Position numbers and translations under genes: made by a program. From positions 1 to 56,918 of the forward strand of contig NZ_JAKZGP010000030.1 in NCBI RefSeq assembly GCF_022549775.1: DNA of 56,918 bases, given 5' to 3'. This document shows positions 25,675 through 34,911 of this stretch, one piece after another. The stretch's first letter is position 1. Each line of letters starts with the position of its first letter. This stretch comes from Belliella filtrata (GTDB lineage: Bacteria; Bacteroidota; Bacteroidia; Cytophagales; Cyclobacteriaceae). The notes under the pieces were generated by a model, which saw only the letters and a program-made list of their open reading frames with translations, was not told the origin of the DNA and searched no databases.

Positions 25675-26583
25675 CTAATCACCTCCTCCAGTACTGTAAG
25701 TTTTGGCAAGTGCCGAATCAAGATCTGGATACCTGAATTGAAATCCTGCACCTTCGATTTTTTTAGAAGATACATTGTTTCCACCCAATACCATTTGAGC
25801 CATTTCACCAAGCATGACTTTCAGTATAAAGCCTGGCACACCAATATTCACAAACGTTTTGTTAACTTTTTTTGCAGCTTCTTGAGTTAGCGTCTGGTTT
25901 GTACTAGGTTTTGGACCTACGGCATTGTATATTCCTTCTACTTCTTCATTCTCTACTGCAAAGACGAACATCCTTGCGAGGTCTTCAAGTTGAATCCAGC
26001 TCATCCATTGCTTTCCACTTCCAAGCGGAGCTGCTACAGGAGGCTTTAGCATTTCCACTAATGCTCCGCCATTTTTATCTAGTACGATGCCTATTCGTAG
26101 CACGACTGTTCTGATCGCTGAGTTTTCTATTTTTTTGCTTTCAGCTTCCCATGAAGTGACGACTTGAGCTAGAAAATCACTGCCTGACGAACTTGACTCA
26201 TCCATTAATTGATCACCAGTGTCAAATCCATAGTAGCCAATAGCACTTGCTCCAATGTAAGCGCTCGGCTTATCACTGCTTGTTTCGATTGCTTGCCTAA
26301 TCAGTTGAGTAGAGTGGGTTCTACTTTGTAGAATGTCTTGTTTTCTATCAGCAGTCCATCGCTTGTCTGCCACACCAGTGCCTGCTAGGTGAATGATGGT
26401 ATCTGCCCATTCTACAGCCTCAGCATCTATCTTCATCTGATCGATGTCCCAAAAAAATGATTTTTGTTTATTTTCTTTTGGTGACCTGCTCAGCCATGCT
26501 ACCTCATGCCCTTTTTTTTCTAAGTGTAAAGTAATTCGCTGTCCGATTAGACCTGATCCTCCAGTAATCAAAATTTTTTTCAT
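25675..26583 (-). CDS. TIGR01777-family NAD(P)-dependent epimerase-like protein
   Basis: This 302-residue soluble protein is of the extended short-chain dehydrogenase type. It starts with the nucleotide-binding motif ITGGSGLIGQRI and shows the TIGR01777 signature: WADTIIHLAGTGVADKRW, ASAIGYYGFDTG, VVLRIGIVLDKNGGAL, plus SSKKIEGAGFQFRYPDLDSAL at the C-terminus. The substrate of this family is unknown. It is a single gene, divergent from the porin-like gene, with the TIGR01777 C-terminal DUF1731-like region complete. Confidence 0.92.
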   Translation of the reverse strand: MKKILITGGSGLIGQRITLHLEKKGHEVAWLSRSPKENKQKSFFWDIDQMKIDAEAVEWADTIIHLAGTGVADKRWTADRKQDILQSRTHSTQLIRQAIETSSDKPSAYIGASAIGYYGFDTGDQLMDESSSSGSDFLAQVVTSWEAESKKIENSAIRTVVLRIGIVLDKNGGALVEMLKPPVAAPLGSGKQWMSWIQLEDLARMFVFAVENEEVEGIYNAVGPKPSTNQTLTQEAAKKVNKTFVNIGVPGFILKVMLGEMAQMVLGGNNVSSKKIEGAGFQFRYPDLDSALAKTYSTGGGD

Positions 26584-26712
26584 GACGCTTTAGCTTTATG
26601 GTTAAAGAGTTTTTGCATGGTATTTGTTTATTCTAACTCATAATTTAGCCATTTTTCCTTTTCTAAGAAACTGGGAATTGGTTTTTTTGCACATATTTTA
26701 TTTATATTCATA

Positions 26713-28038
26713 ATGAAAAGATTATTACTCAGCAGTTTTTTAATTGTATTTAGCATTCTTCCTGCATTGTCACAAGAACAGCAAGATAGTGTCAAAAATG
26801 AAGGTCTTAAAGTAGAGAAGCTCACCTACCAACAGCAGCCTGGGCTTGCTTTAGCTGCTTCTAAGATCTTTTTTTCAGAAAAAAGATATTCTATATCAGG
26901 GTTTGGAGAAGCCTCCTTTGTCAATTACGTAGGTCCAAAAAACACCAATGCGGGTGACTTGGAGTTGTACTATACAAATTTATATAGGTTTGCAACATTT
27001 TTTGGATATCGCATTACAGATAAGATTATATGGAACTCAGAAGCTCAGATCGAATACCTTCACGATGGCAATAGGGAGGGACATACAGAGTTCTTGTTTG
27101 AAGCATTTATAGATTTTCTATGGAAAGATTACCTTAAAGCAAGGGTGGGGTATTTTCCACTTCCAATAGGATATGTAAACAATAACGATGAACCAGTTAT
27201 GTTCTACTCCGTAAATCGGTCAGAAGTAGAGCGATTGATCACGCCGACTACGTGGATTGAGTTTGGGGCGATGTTTTATGGGAATTTCACAAGTGATTTG
27301 AGCTATGCGCTAGGGATATCTCAAGGACTAAATGCCGCAGAGTACCTTAGTGGATCATGGATCAGGCAAGGAAGGGTGATTACTTTTGGGCTGCCTAAGA
27401 CCCTTTCTTTCACACCTCAGCTTAATTATTCTGGAATCCCGCATACGACATTGAGCCTATCTGGCTTTTTTGGAAACTCAGGACAAGAGCAGACCGTGAT
27501 AGCTAATGGCCAAGAGCGGACAGTTCAGGCACCAGTACGTATAGGTACTGGCTATGCAAAATATGAGCGTGGCCCTTGGAGGTTTGTTACTGTGGGTACT
27601 TTGGGAAGCCTGGGAGGAACAGATGAAATCGCTCAATTGACATTGAATGAAAATGGAACATCTCAAATTCTTGGAGATCAAACCATGGGTTATCTTTTTG
27701 AGTTGGGATATGACTTGTTGCCTTTGATTAAGCCTGTGAGAGGCCATAGAGAAGGCTTTTTGTATAATGCAGAGGAATTTAAATTGCCAGTATTTTTGCG
27801 CTTTGAGCGCTTGGATACCCACAGGCGTTTTGATGAGAGGTTGTTGCCGATTAGTAACCCTGGTGCTGTGTCCTTCATTCATAATAATTTGAGAATTTGG
27901 ACTTTGGGTACCAATTTTAACTTGAAAGAAAACTTGGTGCTCAAGGCCAATTACCAATTTAGAAAGAACTTGGCTTCAGGATCTCAAGCTATTCAAGAAG
28001 GTGATAGGGTGGAGTTTGGGTTTGGATTTATATTCTAA
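26713..28038 (+). CDS. outer-membrane porin-like protein
   Basis: This 441-residue protein has a signal peptide (1-20, ending ALSQ) and an alternating hydrophobic/polar strand pattern throughout, ending with a terminal aromatic strand (VEFGFGFIF), typical of outer-membrane beta-barrels. Segments such as YRITDKIIWNSEAQIEYLHD and RVGYFPLPIGYVNNND resemble phosphate-selective-porin-like or related Bacteroidota barrels. I cannot name the substrate. The ClC channel gene follows 131 nt downstream after a weak hairpin, so a shared transcript is uncertain. Confidence 0.72.
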   Translation: MKRLLLSSFLIVFSILPALSQEQQDSVKNEGLKVEKLTYQQQPGLALAASKIFFSEKRYSISGFGEASFVNYVGPKNTNAGDLELYYTNLYRFATFFGYRITDKIIWNSEAQIEYLHDGNREGHTEFLFEAFIDFLWKDYLKARVGYFPLPIGYVNNNDEPVMFYSVNRSEVERLITPTTWIEFGAMFYGNFTSDLSYALGISQGLNAAEYLSGSWIRQGRVITFGLPKTLSFTPQLNYSGIPHTTLSLSGFFGNSGQEQTVIANGQERTVQAPVRIGTGYAKYERGPWRFVTVGTLGSLGGTDEIAQLTLNENGTSQILGDQTMGYLFELGYDLLPLIKPVRGHREGFLYNAEEFKLPVFLRFERLDTHRRFDERLLPISNPGAVSFIHNNLRIWTLGTNFNLKENLVLKANYQFRKNLASGSQAIQEGDRVEFGFGFIF

Positions 28039-28063
28039 AGGTTTAAATTTGCATGCTTAGGCG

Positions 28064-28094
28064 ATGGGGTTCCGCCGTATAACCGCCCATTTTT
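28064..28094 (+). terminator. weak hairpin with T-run after the porin-like gene
   Basis: ATGGGGTT at 28064-28071 can pair with AACCGCCCAT at 28081-28090 with a small bulge, followed by TTTT. It may terminate the porin-like gene. Confidence 0.4.
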
Positions 28095-28169
28095 GGTGCT
28101 GATGACTCCTACTTCAACTTATTTATCCATCAATTTCAATTTCGATTGAAATAAATTAATTTATCAGTT

Positions 28170-29468
28170 ATGTTGAAGCAGGTAGTTTCCTTTTCCAAAA
28201 TCAAGGATTTTTCCAAAGAAGAGTTTATTCCAAATCTTTTTTTCACCTTAAAGTGGTTGCTTTTGGCCACCTTGGTAGGATTGCTGGCTGGTTCGGCATC
28301 TGCATTCTTTCTTGTAGCTTTGGATTGGATGACAAACTATAGAGAGACTAATGTTTGGATCATTGCCTTATTGCCTCTAGGTGGGCTTTTGATTGGATGG
28401 GTGTATCACCAATATGGAGAAAGTGTGGTCAAAGGGAATAATCAGCTACTTGAAGAATTCTATAATCCTCAGAAGACAATTCCTTTACGTATGGCACCAT
28501 TGGTGCTATTTGGAACCTTGGCTACTCATTTGTTTGGAGGCTCTGCAGGTAGGGAGGGTACTGCCGTACAGATGGGAGGAGCCATAGCTGATCAATTTAC
28601 AAAGTGGCTCAAATTGACCAAAGATGATCGGAAAATATTGATCACTATTGGTGTGGCTGCGGGCTTTTCATCGGTCTTTGGGACACCTTTAGCAGGAGCT
28701 GTTTTTGCACTTGAATGGCTTGTGATTGGGAGGATTAGATACGAATCAATTTTGCCAGCCTTTATCGGTGCTTATGTAGCTGATTATACTTGTTCGGTTT
28801 TCTGGGACGTTCACCATACGCATTATGAAATCTCAATAGTACCAGAATTGTCCATGCAGGTTTTGCTATGGATCATCCCTGCAGGGATTTGCTTTGGTCT
28901 TGCAGGAAGACTATTTGCCAAAGCAACCCATTTTTGGGCAGCTTTTTTTAAGAAGATCATCAAGTACCCTCCATTAAGACCTGTTTTGGGGGGAGTTATG
29001 GTGGCTCTGTTGGTACTCGCCATGGGAACTACAAAGTATATAGGACTCGGGGTACCTACTATTGTGGATGCTTTTTCGGAGGATTTACCTTGGTATGATT
29101 TCTTGGCCAAAATCGGAATGACTTCCCTCACTTTGGGAGCTGGATTTAAAGGTGGTGAAGTGACCCCTTTGTTCTTTACTGGAGCCACTTTAGGCAATGC
29201 TTTATCATATCTAATCCCTTTGCCTGTTGCCTTATTGGCTGGAATGGGATTTGTTGGGGTGTTCTCTGGAGCGACCAATACCCCTCTTGCGTGTACATTG
29301 ATGGGAATTGAGCTGTTTGGAGCAGGATCAGGTATTTTTATAGGATTAGCTTGTGTTGTTGCTTACTTGTTCAGTGGGCATGCGGGCATCTACAACTCAC
29401 AGATCATCGGCTCTCCTAAAAGTGATAGGAATATGAAACATAAAGGAAAAAGCTTAGGAGGAATGTGA
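28170..29468 (+). CDS. ClC-family chloride channel/transporter
   Basis: This 432-residue integral membrane protein has the ClC signature in the gating-glutamate region (GGSAGREGTAVQMG, where most have GREGP) and the later anion-pathway segment FKGGEVTPLFFTGATLG. It lacks cytoplasmic CBS domains. ClC proteins are Cl-/H+ exchangers or channels, and some export fluoride; the GREGT variant does not decide which. Length and about ten or more hydrophobic helices are normal for the family. It converges with the 388-residue protein gene, whose terminator overlaps its own stop codon. Confidence 0.9.
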   Translation: MLKQVVSFSKIKDFSKEEFIPNLFFTLKWLLLATLVGLLAGSASAFFLVALDWMTNYRETNVWIIALLPLGGLLIGWVYHQYGESVVKGNNQLLEEFYNPQKTIPLRMAPLVLFGTLATHLFGGSAGREGTAVQMGGAIADQFTKWLKLTKDDRKILITIGVAAGFSSVFGTPLAGAVFALEWLVIGRIRYESILPAFIGAYVADYTCSVFWDVHHTHYEISIVPELSMQVLLWIIPAGICFGLAGRLFAKATHFWAAFFKKIIKYPPLRPVLGGVMVALLVLAMGTTKYIGLGVPTIVDAFSEDLPWYDFLAKIGMTSLTLGAGFKGGEVTPLFFTGATLGNALSYLIPLPVALLAGMGFVGVFSGATNTPLACTLMGIELFGAGSGIFIGLACVVAYLFSGHAGIYNSQIIGSPKSDRNMKHKGKSLGGM

Positions 29469-29516
29469 CAAAATGGTTCAATTTTCTAAGTTCTGATTGC
29501 CTGAATGTAATAGATG

Positions 29517-29540
29517 AAAAAAAGGGGGATTAACCCCTTT
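29517..29540 (-). terminator. intrinsic terminator containing the stop codon of the upstream gene
   Basis: On the minus strand the stem AAAGGGG / CCCCTTT encloses the TAA stop (29530-29532) in its loop and is followed by a T-run. So the hairpin starts inside the last codons of the 29530-30696 gene. Confidence 0.7.
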
Positions 29541-30696
29541 GATCAAATTTTCTGAAAATCAACTGAAGAAACTCATCCACAGGCTCTGAATTTTTGTCCC
29601 AACTCAATTCACCTACATATCGCTCATTGATTAGTTGTACAGCTTCCATAAAGCTGTCACATTGATCTATAGACTTTAGTGCATGCTTCATCAAGTCTGG
29701 ATTTCCATCAAAAAGCTCTTTGGTAAACATAAAACGCTGATTGATGCCTACGCTTTCTGACAGCTCATGAATGGTGCCTTTCATGATGCTGTATTGTTCT
29801 GATTCAAACCTAGCCCAGGTCTGAAGTGGATCTATCGCCCTGCTAGGATCGACAGATTTGAAAGCCTGTGAATCAATAGCACTCTCGACGAGTGGCTGAT
29901 CTTCTGCTACGCCTTCGATTTTTTCGGGTTTAGAATTATCCTCTTCGATTCCTTCTTTAGTGACGTCTTCTTCCTTTTCCTCTTTTACTCCTACCGTTTC
30001 ATTGTGGGATAGCTCATGTTCATCCACCACCTCAGGTTTTTCTATGACCTCTTGCGATTCAGCTTTTGGGTTTACACGCTCAAAAAGGATGTCGAAATCT
30101 AAGTAAAGTACCTCTTTTAATACATCCAAAAGATCTTCTGGTTTTTGGAGGCTATGCTTTTGTATTTCAAAATTATTCAACAATACTTTCTTGTAAGCAG
30201 CTGTGTCTTGAGACATTCCAGCTCTATCTACAAGGTTACTTACCAAAGTGTCATGCCATTTGAAATATTTCATGTTTTCCTTCAAAAACTGATTTACTTG
30301 GTTTCCTTCTAGCTTTTCAAACTCGCTTTTGTAAAATGTAATAGGATCTAATGCCAATACAATCGAAAATGCTACGGCTTCCATAAGTAAAGGCTCAAAA
30401 TTTTCTCTATCTATTTTGATAGACCGAGACAATACATTCATAAAATCCTGCAAAGCTTGATGCACATGATTGTCTCTGTAGTCAAAATATGGGCTTGACT
30501 TAAGCTTTTCCAACTCTATCTGCCAAGTCTCAAATAGGGCTTTTATCACAAAGTAATTGACCTGTTTGCTAGGTGTCAAGCTTAGAATTTCGGATCCAGT
30601 CATGTACTTTTTTGAAGAAAAATACTTTTCACTAACTTTCTTCGAAAACTCCATTGCGTAGTTTTCTAAATATTTGCTGTTAATTTTAACATTCAT
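29530..30696 (-). CDS. conserved hypothetical cytoplasmic protein with acidic middle
   Basis: The protein has 388 residues from the ATG at 30696; the longer frame to 30744 would overlap the divergent ferredoxin gene. There is no signal peptide. An N-terminal helical part (about 1-200) is followed by a very acidic, low-complexity linker rich in Glu and Val-Glu (about 210-285) and a C-terminal domain (about 300-388) with the pattern GINQRFMFTKELFDGNPDLM. I recall this kind of segment from many Bacteroidota hypothetical proteins. No enzymatic motif is visible. Divergent pairing with a ferredoxin gene may be conserved, but the link is inference. Confidence 0.65.
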   Translation of the reverse strand: MNVKINSKYLENYAMEFSKKVSEKYFSSKKYMTGSEILSLTPSKQVNYFVIKALFETWQIELEKLKSSPYFDYRDNHVHQALQDFMNVLSRSIKIDRENFEPLLMEAVAFSIVLALDPITFYKSEFEKLEGNQVNQFLKENMKYFKWHDTLVSNLVDRAGMSQDTAAYKKVLLNNFEIQKHSLQKPEDLLDVLKEVLYLDFDILFERVNPKAESQEVIEKPEVVDEHELSHNETVGVKEEKEEDVTKEGIEEDNSKPEKIEGVAEDQPLVESAIDSQAFKSVDPSRAIDPLQTWARFESEQYSIMKGTIHELSESVGINQRFMFTKELFDGNPDLMKHALKSIDQCDSFMEAVQLINERYVGELSWDKNSEPVDEFLQLIFRKFDQRG

Positions 30697-30730
30697 AAGT
30701 TGGGAATTTAGAATAGTCGAAGCACAAACC

Positions 30731-31060
30731 ATGCTGAAAATCATTATAGAGAATCTATATCATCGAGAAATAAAAACTCTAGAAAGCGATCGTAAAGTTA
30801 TAGAATTAATTCATGAAAACTACATCGATTGGATGCATGCTTGTGGGAAAAAAGGCAGATGCACATCATGTAAAATGATCGTTGTCGAGGGAAATGAAAA
30901 CCTGAGCGAGCCTACTGAGAGAGAGATGTTTTACAGAGAAAATGGCAGGCTAGCTCCTAATGAAAGGTTAACTTGCCAAACGCAACTCAAATCAGGGACA
31001 CTTAAAATTCGTGTGGCAGAAATCAATAAGTTCCCACATGTGGATTATGGGGAAGGATAG
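30731..31060 (+). CDS. 2Fe-2S ferredoxin, adrenodoxin type
   Basis: This 109-residue protein carries four cysteines, C38-x5-C44-x2-C47 and C82, the spacing of bacterial/mitochondrial-type [2Fe-2S] ferredoxins. The cluster loop reads HACGKKGRCTSCKM. It would carry electrons in the cytoplasm. The start at ATG 30731 is chosen because the longer frame overlaps the divergent gene and gives an unusual hydrophobic extension. The electron donor and acceptor are not nearby. It is 34 bp from the divergent 388-residue gene. Confidence 0.88.
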   Translation: MLKIIIENLYHREIKTLESDRKVIELIHENYIDWMHACGKKGRCTSCKMIVVEGNENLSEPTEREMFYRENGRLAPNERLTCQTQLKSGTLKIRVAEINKFPHVDYGEG

Positions 31061-31387
31061 AAGCGAGAGTTTAGAAGCAATAAACAAGAGGCAAGAATCA
31101 AGAAACAAGAGTCATGAAAACAAAAAATAAGAATCAAGAGCTTTGAGATAATAATGAACTATTTCCTATTTCAGGCGAGATGGGCTTTCTCTATGCGAAA
31201 AATATTGGGTTAAGCTATCTTTGTTGCTTCTTGAATCTCGCGTCTCACCTCTCGTTTATATCTTGTGTCTTGCATCTTTAATCATGATTCTAAAGTTTTG
31301 CTTATCAAATGACTTAGCAGAGGTATAGCAATCCAACTCATGAAGGTCAAGAGCAAGTATGACTAATTTTAGTAAATTTGAAAAATA
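31061..31387. repeat. intergenic heptad-periodic inverted repeat element
   Basis: In the left arm CAAGA recurs exactly every 7 nt at 31085, 31092, 31099 and 31106. In the right arm the complementary TCTTG or TCTCG/TCTCA recurs every 7 nt at 31229, 31236, 31243, 31250, and again at 31261, 31268, 31275. The two arms are thus inverted copies of a degenerate 7-nt repeat about 110 nt apart. No gene is present in the 327 bases. Confidence 0.7.
31373..31380 (+). promoter_or_regulatory. -7 element close to the thymidine kinase start
   Basis: TAAATTTG matches TANNTTTG and ends 7 nt before the tdk ATG, the same spacing as in front of tadA. Use of it would give a leaderless or near-leaderless transcript. 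The upstream box is not clear. Confidence 0.4.
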
Positions 31388-31972
31388 ATGTTCATAGAGC
31401 CATATATAGGAGCCAAAAGTAAATCTGATAAGAAGGGGCACATCGAAGTGATCTGTGGGTCAATGTTTTCCGGCAAGACAGAGGAGCTTATCCGCAGACT
31501 TAATCGTGCCCTGATTGCCAAGCAAAAGGTTGAGATATTCAAACCTTCTGTAGACAAAAGGTATCATGATTTTGATGTCGTTTCGCACAATGAGAATGCG
31601 ATTCGATCCACCCCAGTTCAATTTGCAGAGGATATATTGTTGTTAGCTGGGAATTGTGATGTAGTTGGAATAGATGAAGTGCAGTTCTTTGACAACAGGA
31701 TTATTGAAGTAGCTAATATTTTGGCAAATTCTGGCAAGAGAGTTATTCTAGCTGGTCTAGACATGGACTTTGAAGGGAAGGCTTTTGAGCCAATGCCACA
31801 GCTACTAGCGATAGCGGAATATGTAACCAAGGTACACGCGATCTGCATGAAGTGTGGTGACTTAGCATCTTATTCTTTTAGGCTTTCTGATGCTAAAGAG
31901 AAGGTGGTTCTTGGAGAAAAGGAAAGTTATGAAGCGAGGTGTAGGAAATGCTACTACGAGGATAAAAAATGA
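31388..31972 (+). CDS. tdk: thymidine kinase, TK1 type
   Basis: This 194-residue cytoplasmic enzyme phosphorylates thymidine to dTMP in the salvage pathway. The P-loop GSMFSGKT is at 24-31, the DExxF element IDEVQFF has D96 and E97, and the zinc-binding cysteines are C153-x2-C156 and C185-x2-C188. All match type II (TK1-like) kinases. The N-terminal extension before the P-loop is about 20 residues, normal for Bacteroidota. porZ and recO follow closely, possibly as one operon. Confidence 0.96.
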   Translation: MFIEPYIGAKSKSDKKGHIEVICGSMFSGKTEELIRRLNRALIAKQKVEIFKPSVDKRYHDFDVVSHNENAIRSTPVQFAEDILLLAGNCDVVGIDEVQFFDNRIIEVANILANSGKRVILAGLDMDFEGKAFEPMPQLLAIAEYVTKVHAICMKCGDLASYSFRLSDAKEKVVLGEKESYEARCRKCYYEDKK

Positions 31973-32005
31973 TTTATTTAGAAATATAAGGTTCTTGCTC
32001 AGTAC

Positions 32006-34222
32006 ATGAAGTCTCTCTCAGATTTTTCCCGAATATTTAACTCAGCTTCGATAAAGCCGGCTTTTCTAGCCTTGGGTTGCTTTTGGGTTTGTATGTCGGC
32101 TTGCTCACAATCACAAATTACCACAGGAAGCTGGAAAATCCATAACTCTTATTTGGATCGCGGAAGACTAACGGGGAGTGATCAGACTATTTTTTACCAA
32201 GGTGAATTTGGCTTGTTTTATTTTTCTACATCTGATAGAGAAAGCTACCCACTTACTAAAACTGACGGTTTGTACGGAAATGGGTTTTCAACAAGTGCTT
32301 TTGACGAAAGAAACAAAAAATTGGTACTTGCTTATCCTGATGGTACTTTAGATATCATAGGTGAGAGGAGTGTTCGAAGCCTAGGTACTTTGAGAGATAA
32401 TGCTGAAATTCAGTCCAAAACCATCAACAGCATTAAGGTACTATCGAATGCCACCTACATTGCTGCGGACTTTGGCGTTGCTATTGTCAATACCCAGAAC
32501 AGTCAATTTGTAGATGCTTTTCAAAATATAGGGCCACTTGGAAGTAGGTTGAAAATTTCTGACATCACTGAAGATGAAGATGCTTTTTATATCGCTAGCG
32601 AGATTGGGGTGTTGAAAGGCTTAAAGATGGCTAATCTCAAGGATTTTCGAAACTGGGAATTTCTAGGGCCTACTGAAGGAATTAATGTTCAGCAATTGGA
32701 ATACTTTGGTCAAGCACTTTTGCTTTTGACTACATCAGGTCAGCTATATACATTGGACGAGCAGGGTCTGCAAGAGTTGTTTTCGCTTGGATCAGTCCAG
32801 TTTATCAAAAAGCTGGGTGATTTGCTGTTTTTCAAATATGGAAGAAGTGTGTTTCAAGTCCATCAAAACGGGTCTTTTGAAGAAGTTTTTTCATATGGGG
32901 AAGATTTTGAGGATTTTCATCTGGCACATGGAATGTATTATGTTTTCCAACAAGGAAAAGGTTTATTGGATACGAACATGTCAGGATCTTACGCACCCAA
33001 TGGCCCAAGCACCAAGGCTCAGGCATTTGTCACCTCAAGAGAGAATACCTACGCACTTCCTGTCTATCGTCCAATTCAAGGAGGTTTAAATGCTTCTGAA
33101 AGAAGACAATCTAGTCAATTGGAAGCGGGGAGTTGGAGTATGTTTCCGGATTTTGAAGGAGTTATCGCCATCCATAGCCTTTTAGATAAAACTTACATCG
33201 CTACCAGAAGCACAGGTGTTTGGTTATTAGAAAATGGCCAAGCAGAAAGGTTAGTTTTTCCTGGGGTCTCAGATGCTACAAATATTAGACTGATGGAAGT
33301 TGATCATTTGGGGCAGGTATGGATAGGTCTAGAAGATATTCAGCCAAGACTCATCAAAATCACCACAGATCATCAAGTCACCCCAGTACCCATTTCTAAC
33401 ATGGGTTTCCCGCATAAGATACTGACGGACAGGCTTGGTAACTTGTACATTTTACAATCAAATAATATTGGAGTCACTTCACTTTCTGTATTTAATGAAG
33501 CTAGGGGAATAAACAGGATAATTACCTCACAAGTCAATATGGGAGGTTTGCCAAATACAAATCTACAAGATATCGCCCTAGACTCTGAGTTTAGGCTATG
33601 GATCGCTAGTAACAATGGACTTGCATATATTCCAAATGTCCATGTTATCCAAAATAATACAGCTATCAACGCCATTCAGCCATTGTTCAACAACTTGCCT
33701 TTACTCAATGGAGAATCTGTAACCGCTGTTGTCACCTCTCCTGATAGAAGTTTGTGGATTGGGACTGCATCCAATGGTCTTTTTCATTTCAATGAAATAG
33801 GTTCGGAAATGTTAGCTCATTTTACCAGATTCAACAGTCCTTTGCTACAAAATAGGATTAGTAACCTAAGCTACCAAAGAGAAGCTGGGGAGTTATTCAT
33901 TGTCAATCCAAACGGTGCGCTTAGCTACAAGACTGGTATTATTGACCCTAGGGTAGAGCTGGAGACACTTAAAGTATATCCAAATCCAGTGTATCCTGAT
34001 TTTAATGGATTTCTCACAGCCGAAGGATTAACTGACTCTACTGAAATTCGAATCACAACCACTTCTGGTAGGGTAGTTTATGGTCAGCAAGTCACGGGAG
34101 GGAGTTTTATTTGGAATATTCGGGATGCCTCAGGCAAAAGGCCTATCTCTGGTGTATATTTGATCTTCGCTTTAGATGAAAATGGGGTAGAGCGAGCCAT
34201 GGGAAAAGTTGTGATATTGTAA
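32006..34222 (+). CDS. porZ: type IX secretion system component PorZ
   Basis: This 738-residue protein starts with a secretory leader and continues as beta-propeller repeats (WKIHNSYLDRGRLTGSD, TYIAADFGVAIVN, WIASNNGLAYIPN, LWIGTASNGLFHFNE), typical of two-component-regulator-type propellers. A C-terminal domain (about 650-738) begins VYPNPV and has the STEIRITTTSGRVVY strand of the T9SS sorting-type domain. Architecture, length and location directly upstream of recO fit PorZ, the cell-surface T9SS component that acts with the sortase complex to attach cargo to anionic LPS. The stop codon overlaps the recO start by one base. Family assignment is strong, but the role in this organism is inferred from homology. 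Confidence 0.85.
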   Translation: MKSLSDFSRIFNSASIKPAFLALGCFWVCMSACSQSQITTGSWKIHNSYLDRGRLTGSDQTIFYQGEFGLFYFSTSDRESYPLTKTDGLYGNGFSTSAFDERNKKLVLAYPDGTLDIIGERSVRSLGTLRDNAEIQSKTINSIKVLSNATYIAADFGVAIVNTQNSQFVDAFQNIGPLGSRLKISDITEDEDAFYIASEIGVLKGLKMANLKDFRNWEFLGPTEGINVQQLEYFGQALLLLTTSGQLYTLDEQGLQELFSLGSVQFIKKLGDLLFFKYGRSVFQVHQNGSFEEVFSYGEDFEDFHLAHGMYYVFQQGKGLLDTNMSGSYAPNGPSTKAQAFVTSRENTYALPVYRPIQGGLNASERRQSSQLEAGSWSMFPDFEGVIAIHSLLDKTYIATRSTGVWLLENGQAERLVFPGVSDATNIRLMEVDHLGQVWIGLEDIQPRLIKITTDHQVTPVPISNMGFPHKILTDRLGNLYILQSNNIGVTSLSVFNEARGINRIITSQVNMGGLPNTNLQDIALDSEFRLWIASNNGLAYIPNVHVIQNNTAINAIQPLFNNLPLLNGESVTAVVTSPDRSLWIGTASNGLFHFNEIGSEMLAHFTRFNSPLLQNRISNLSYQREAGELFIVNPNGALSYKTGIIDPRVELETLKVYPNPVYPDFNGFLTAEGLTDSTEIRITTTSGRVVYGQQVTGGSFIWNIRDASGKRPISGVYLIFALDENGVERAMGKVVIL

Positions 34223-34911
34223 TGCTAAAAAAGACCAGAGGTATAGTAATCTCTTACATCCGCTATAAGGAGACATCTATCATTGTGAAAATTTTCACAA
34301 GAGAGATAGGTCTTAAATCTTACATTGTCAATGGGGTTAGAAGTGCCAAGTCAAAAAATAAAATGGCCCTTTATCAACCGCTTACTTTATTAGATTTGGT
34401 GCTTTATGACAAAGAGTCTAGTAGCCTCAATAGGATTTCTGAAGCAAAATTGTCTTTTCCATATAGAACTATCCCTTTTGATTTCATGAAATCTGGAATT
34501 GCAATGTTCGTGGCTGAGGCTATCAATAAATCCATTTATGAGAATTATCACAATGAGATGTTATTTGATTTTCTCGAGTCTGCATTGGTTCATTTAGACG
34601 AGGAATCAGTGAAGCTAAGTAATTTTCCGATTTGTTTTTTATTAGAGATGTCCAAATATCTGGGGTTTGCACCTGAAGATGGGAAAGCATTTTTTGAAGA
34701 ATTGACCCATGAGATCAAAAGCCCTCAAACACTTTTGGCTGAAATGGACGCATTAGGCTTAATGTTGCAAGATCCTTTTGATGTGCAATTGCAGATCCCT
34801 TCGACAGTTAGAAAAGCTTTGTTAGATCATTTACTGGTGTTTTACTCATTGCATTTGGAAGATCATAGCCCTTGGAATTCGGTAAAAGTTCTGAGACAAA
34901 TGATTTTATAA
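34222..34911 (+). CDS. recO: DNA repair protein RecO
   Basis: This 229-residue cytoplasmic protein has the RecO N-terminal OB-fold (about 1-80: GIVISYIRYKETSIIVKIFT, SYIVNGVRSAKSKNKMALYQ) followed by a helical C-terminal half. RecO loads RecA with RecF/RecR and anneals single strands. Many RecO proteins have a zinc site of cysteines; here I see only C147 or so and no CxxC, so the zinc motif seems absent, as in other Bacteroidota members. It is translationally coupled to porZ (TAATG overlap). Confidence 0.93.
   Translation: MLKKTRGIVISYIRYKETSIIVKIFTREIGLKSYIVNGVRSAKSKNKMALYQPLTLLDLVLYDKESSSLNRISEAKLSFPYRTIPFDFMKSGIAMFVAEAINKSIYENYHNEMLFDFLESALVHLDEESVKLSNFPICFLLEMSKYLGFAPEDGKAFFEELTHEIKSPQTLLAEMDALGLMLQDPFDVQLQIPSTVRKALLDHLLVFYSLHLEDHSPWNSVKVLRQMIL

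Noticed and set aside
27478-28038. 159-codon antisense frame inside the porin-like gene
   Set aside because: Shadow of the porin-like frame, no family content.
28823-29278. 151-codon antisense frame inside the ClC gene
   Set aside because: Proline- and lysine-rich shadow of the hydrophobic coding strand.
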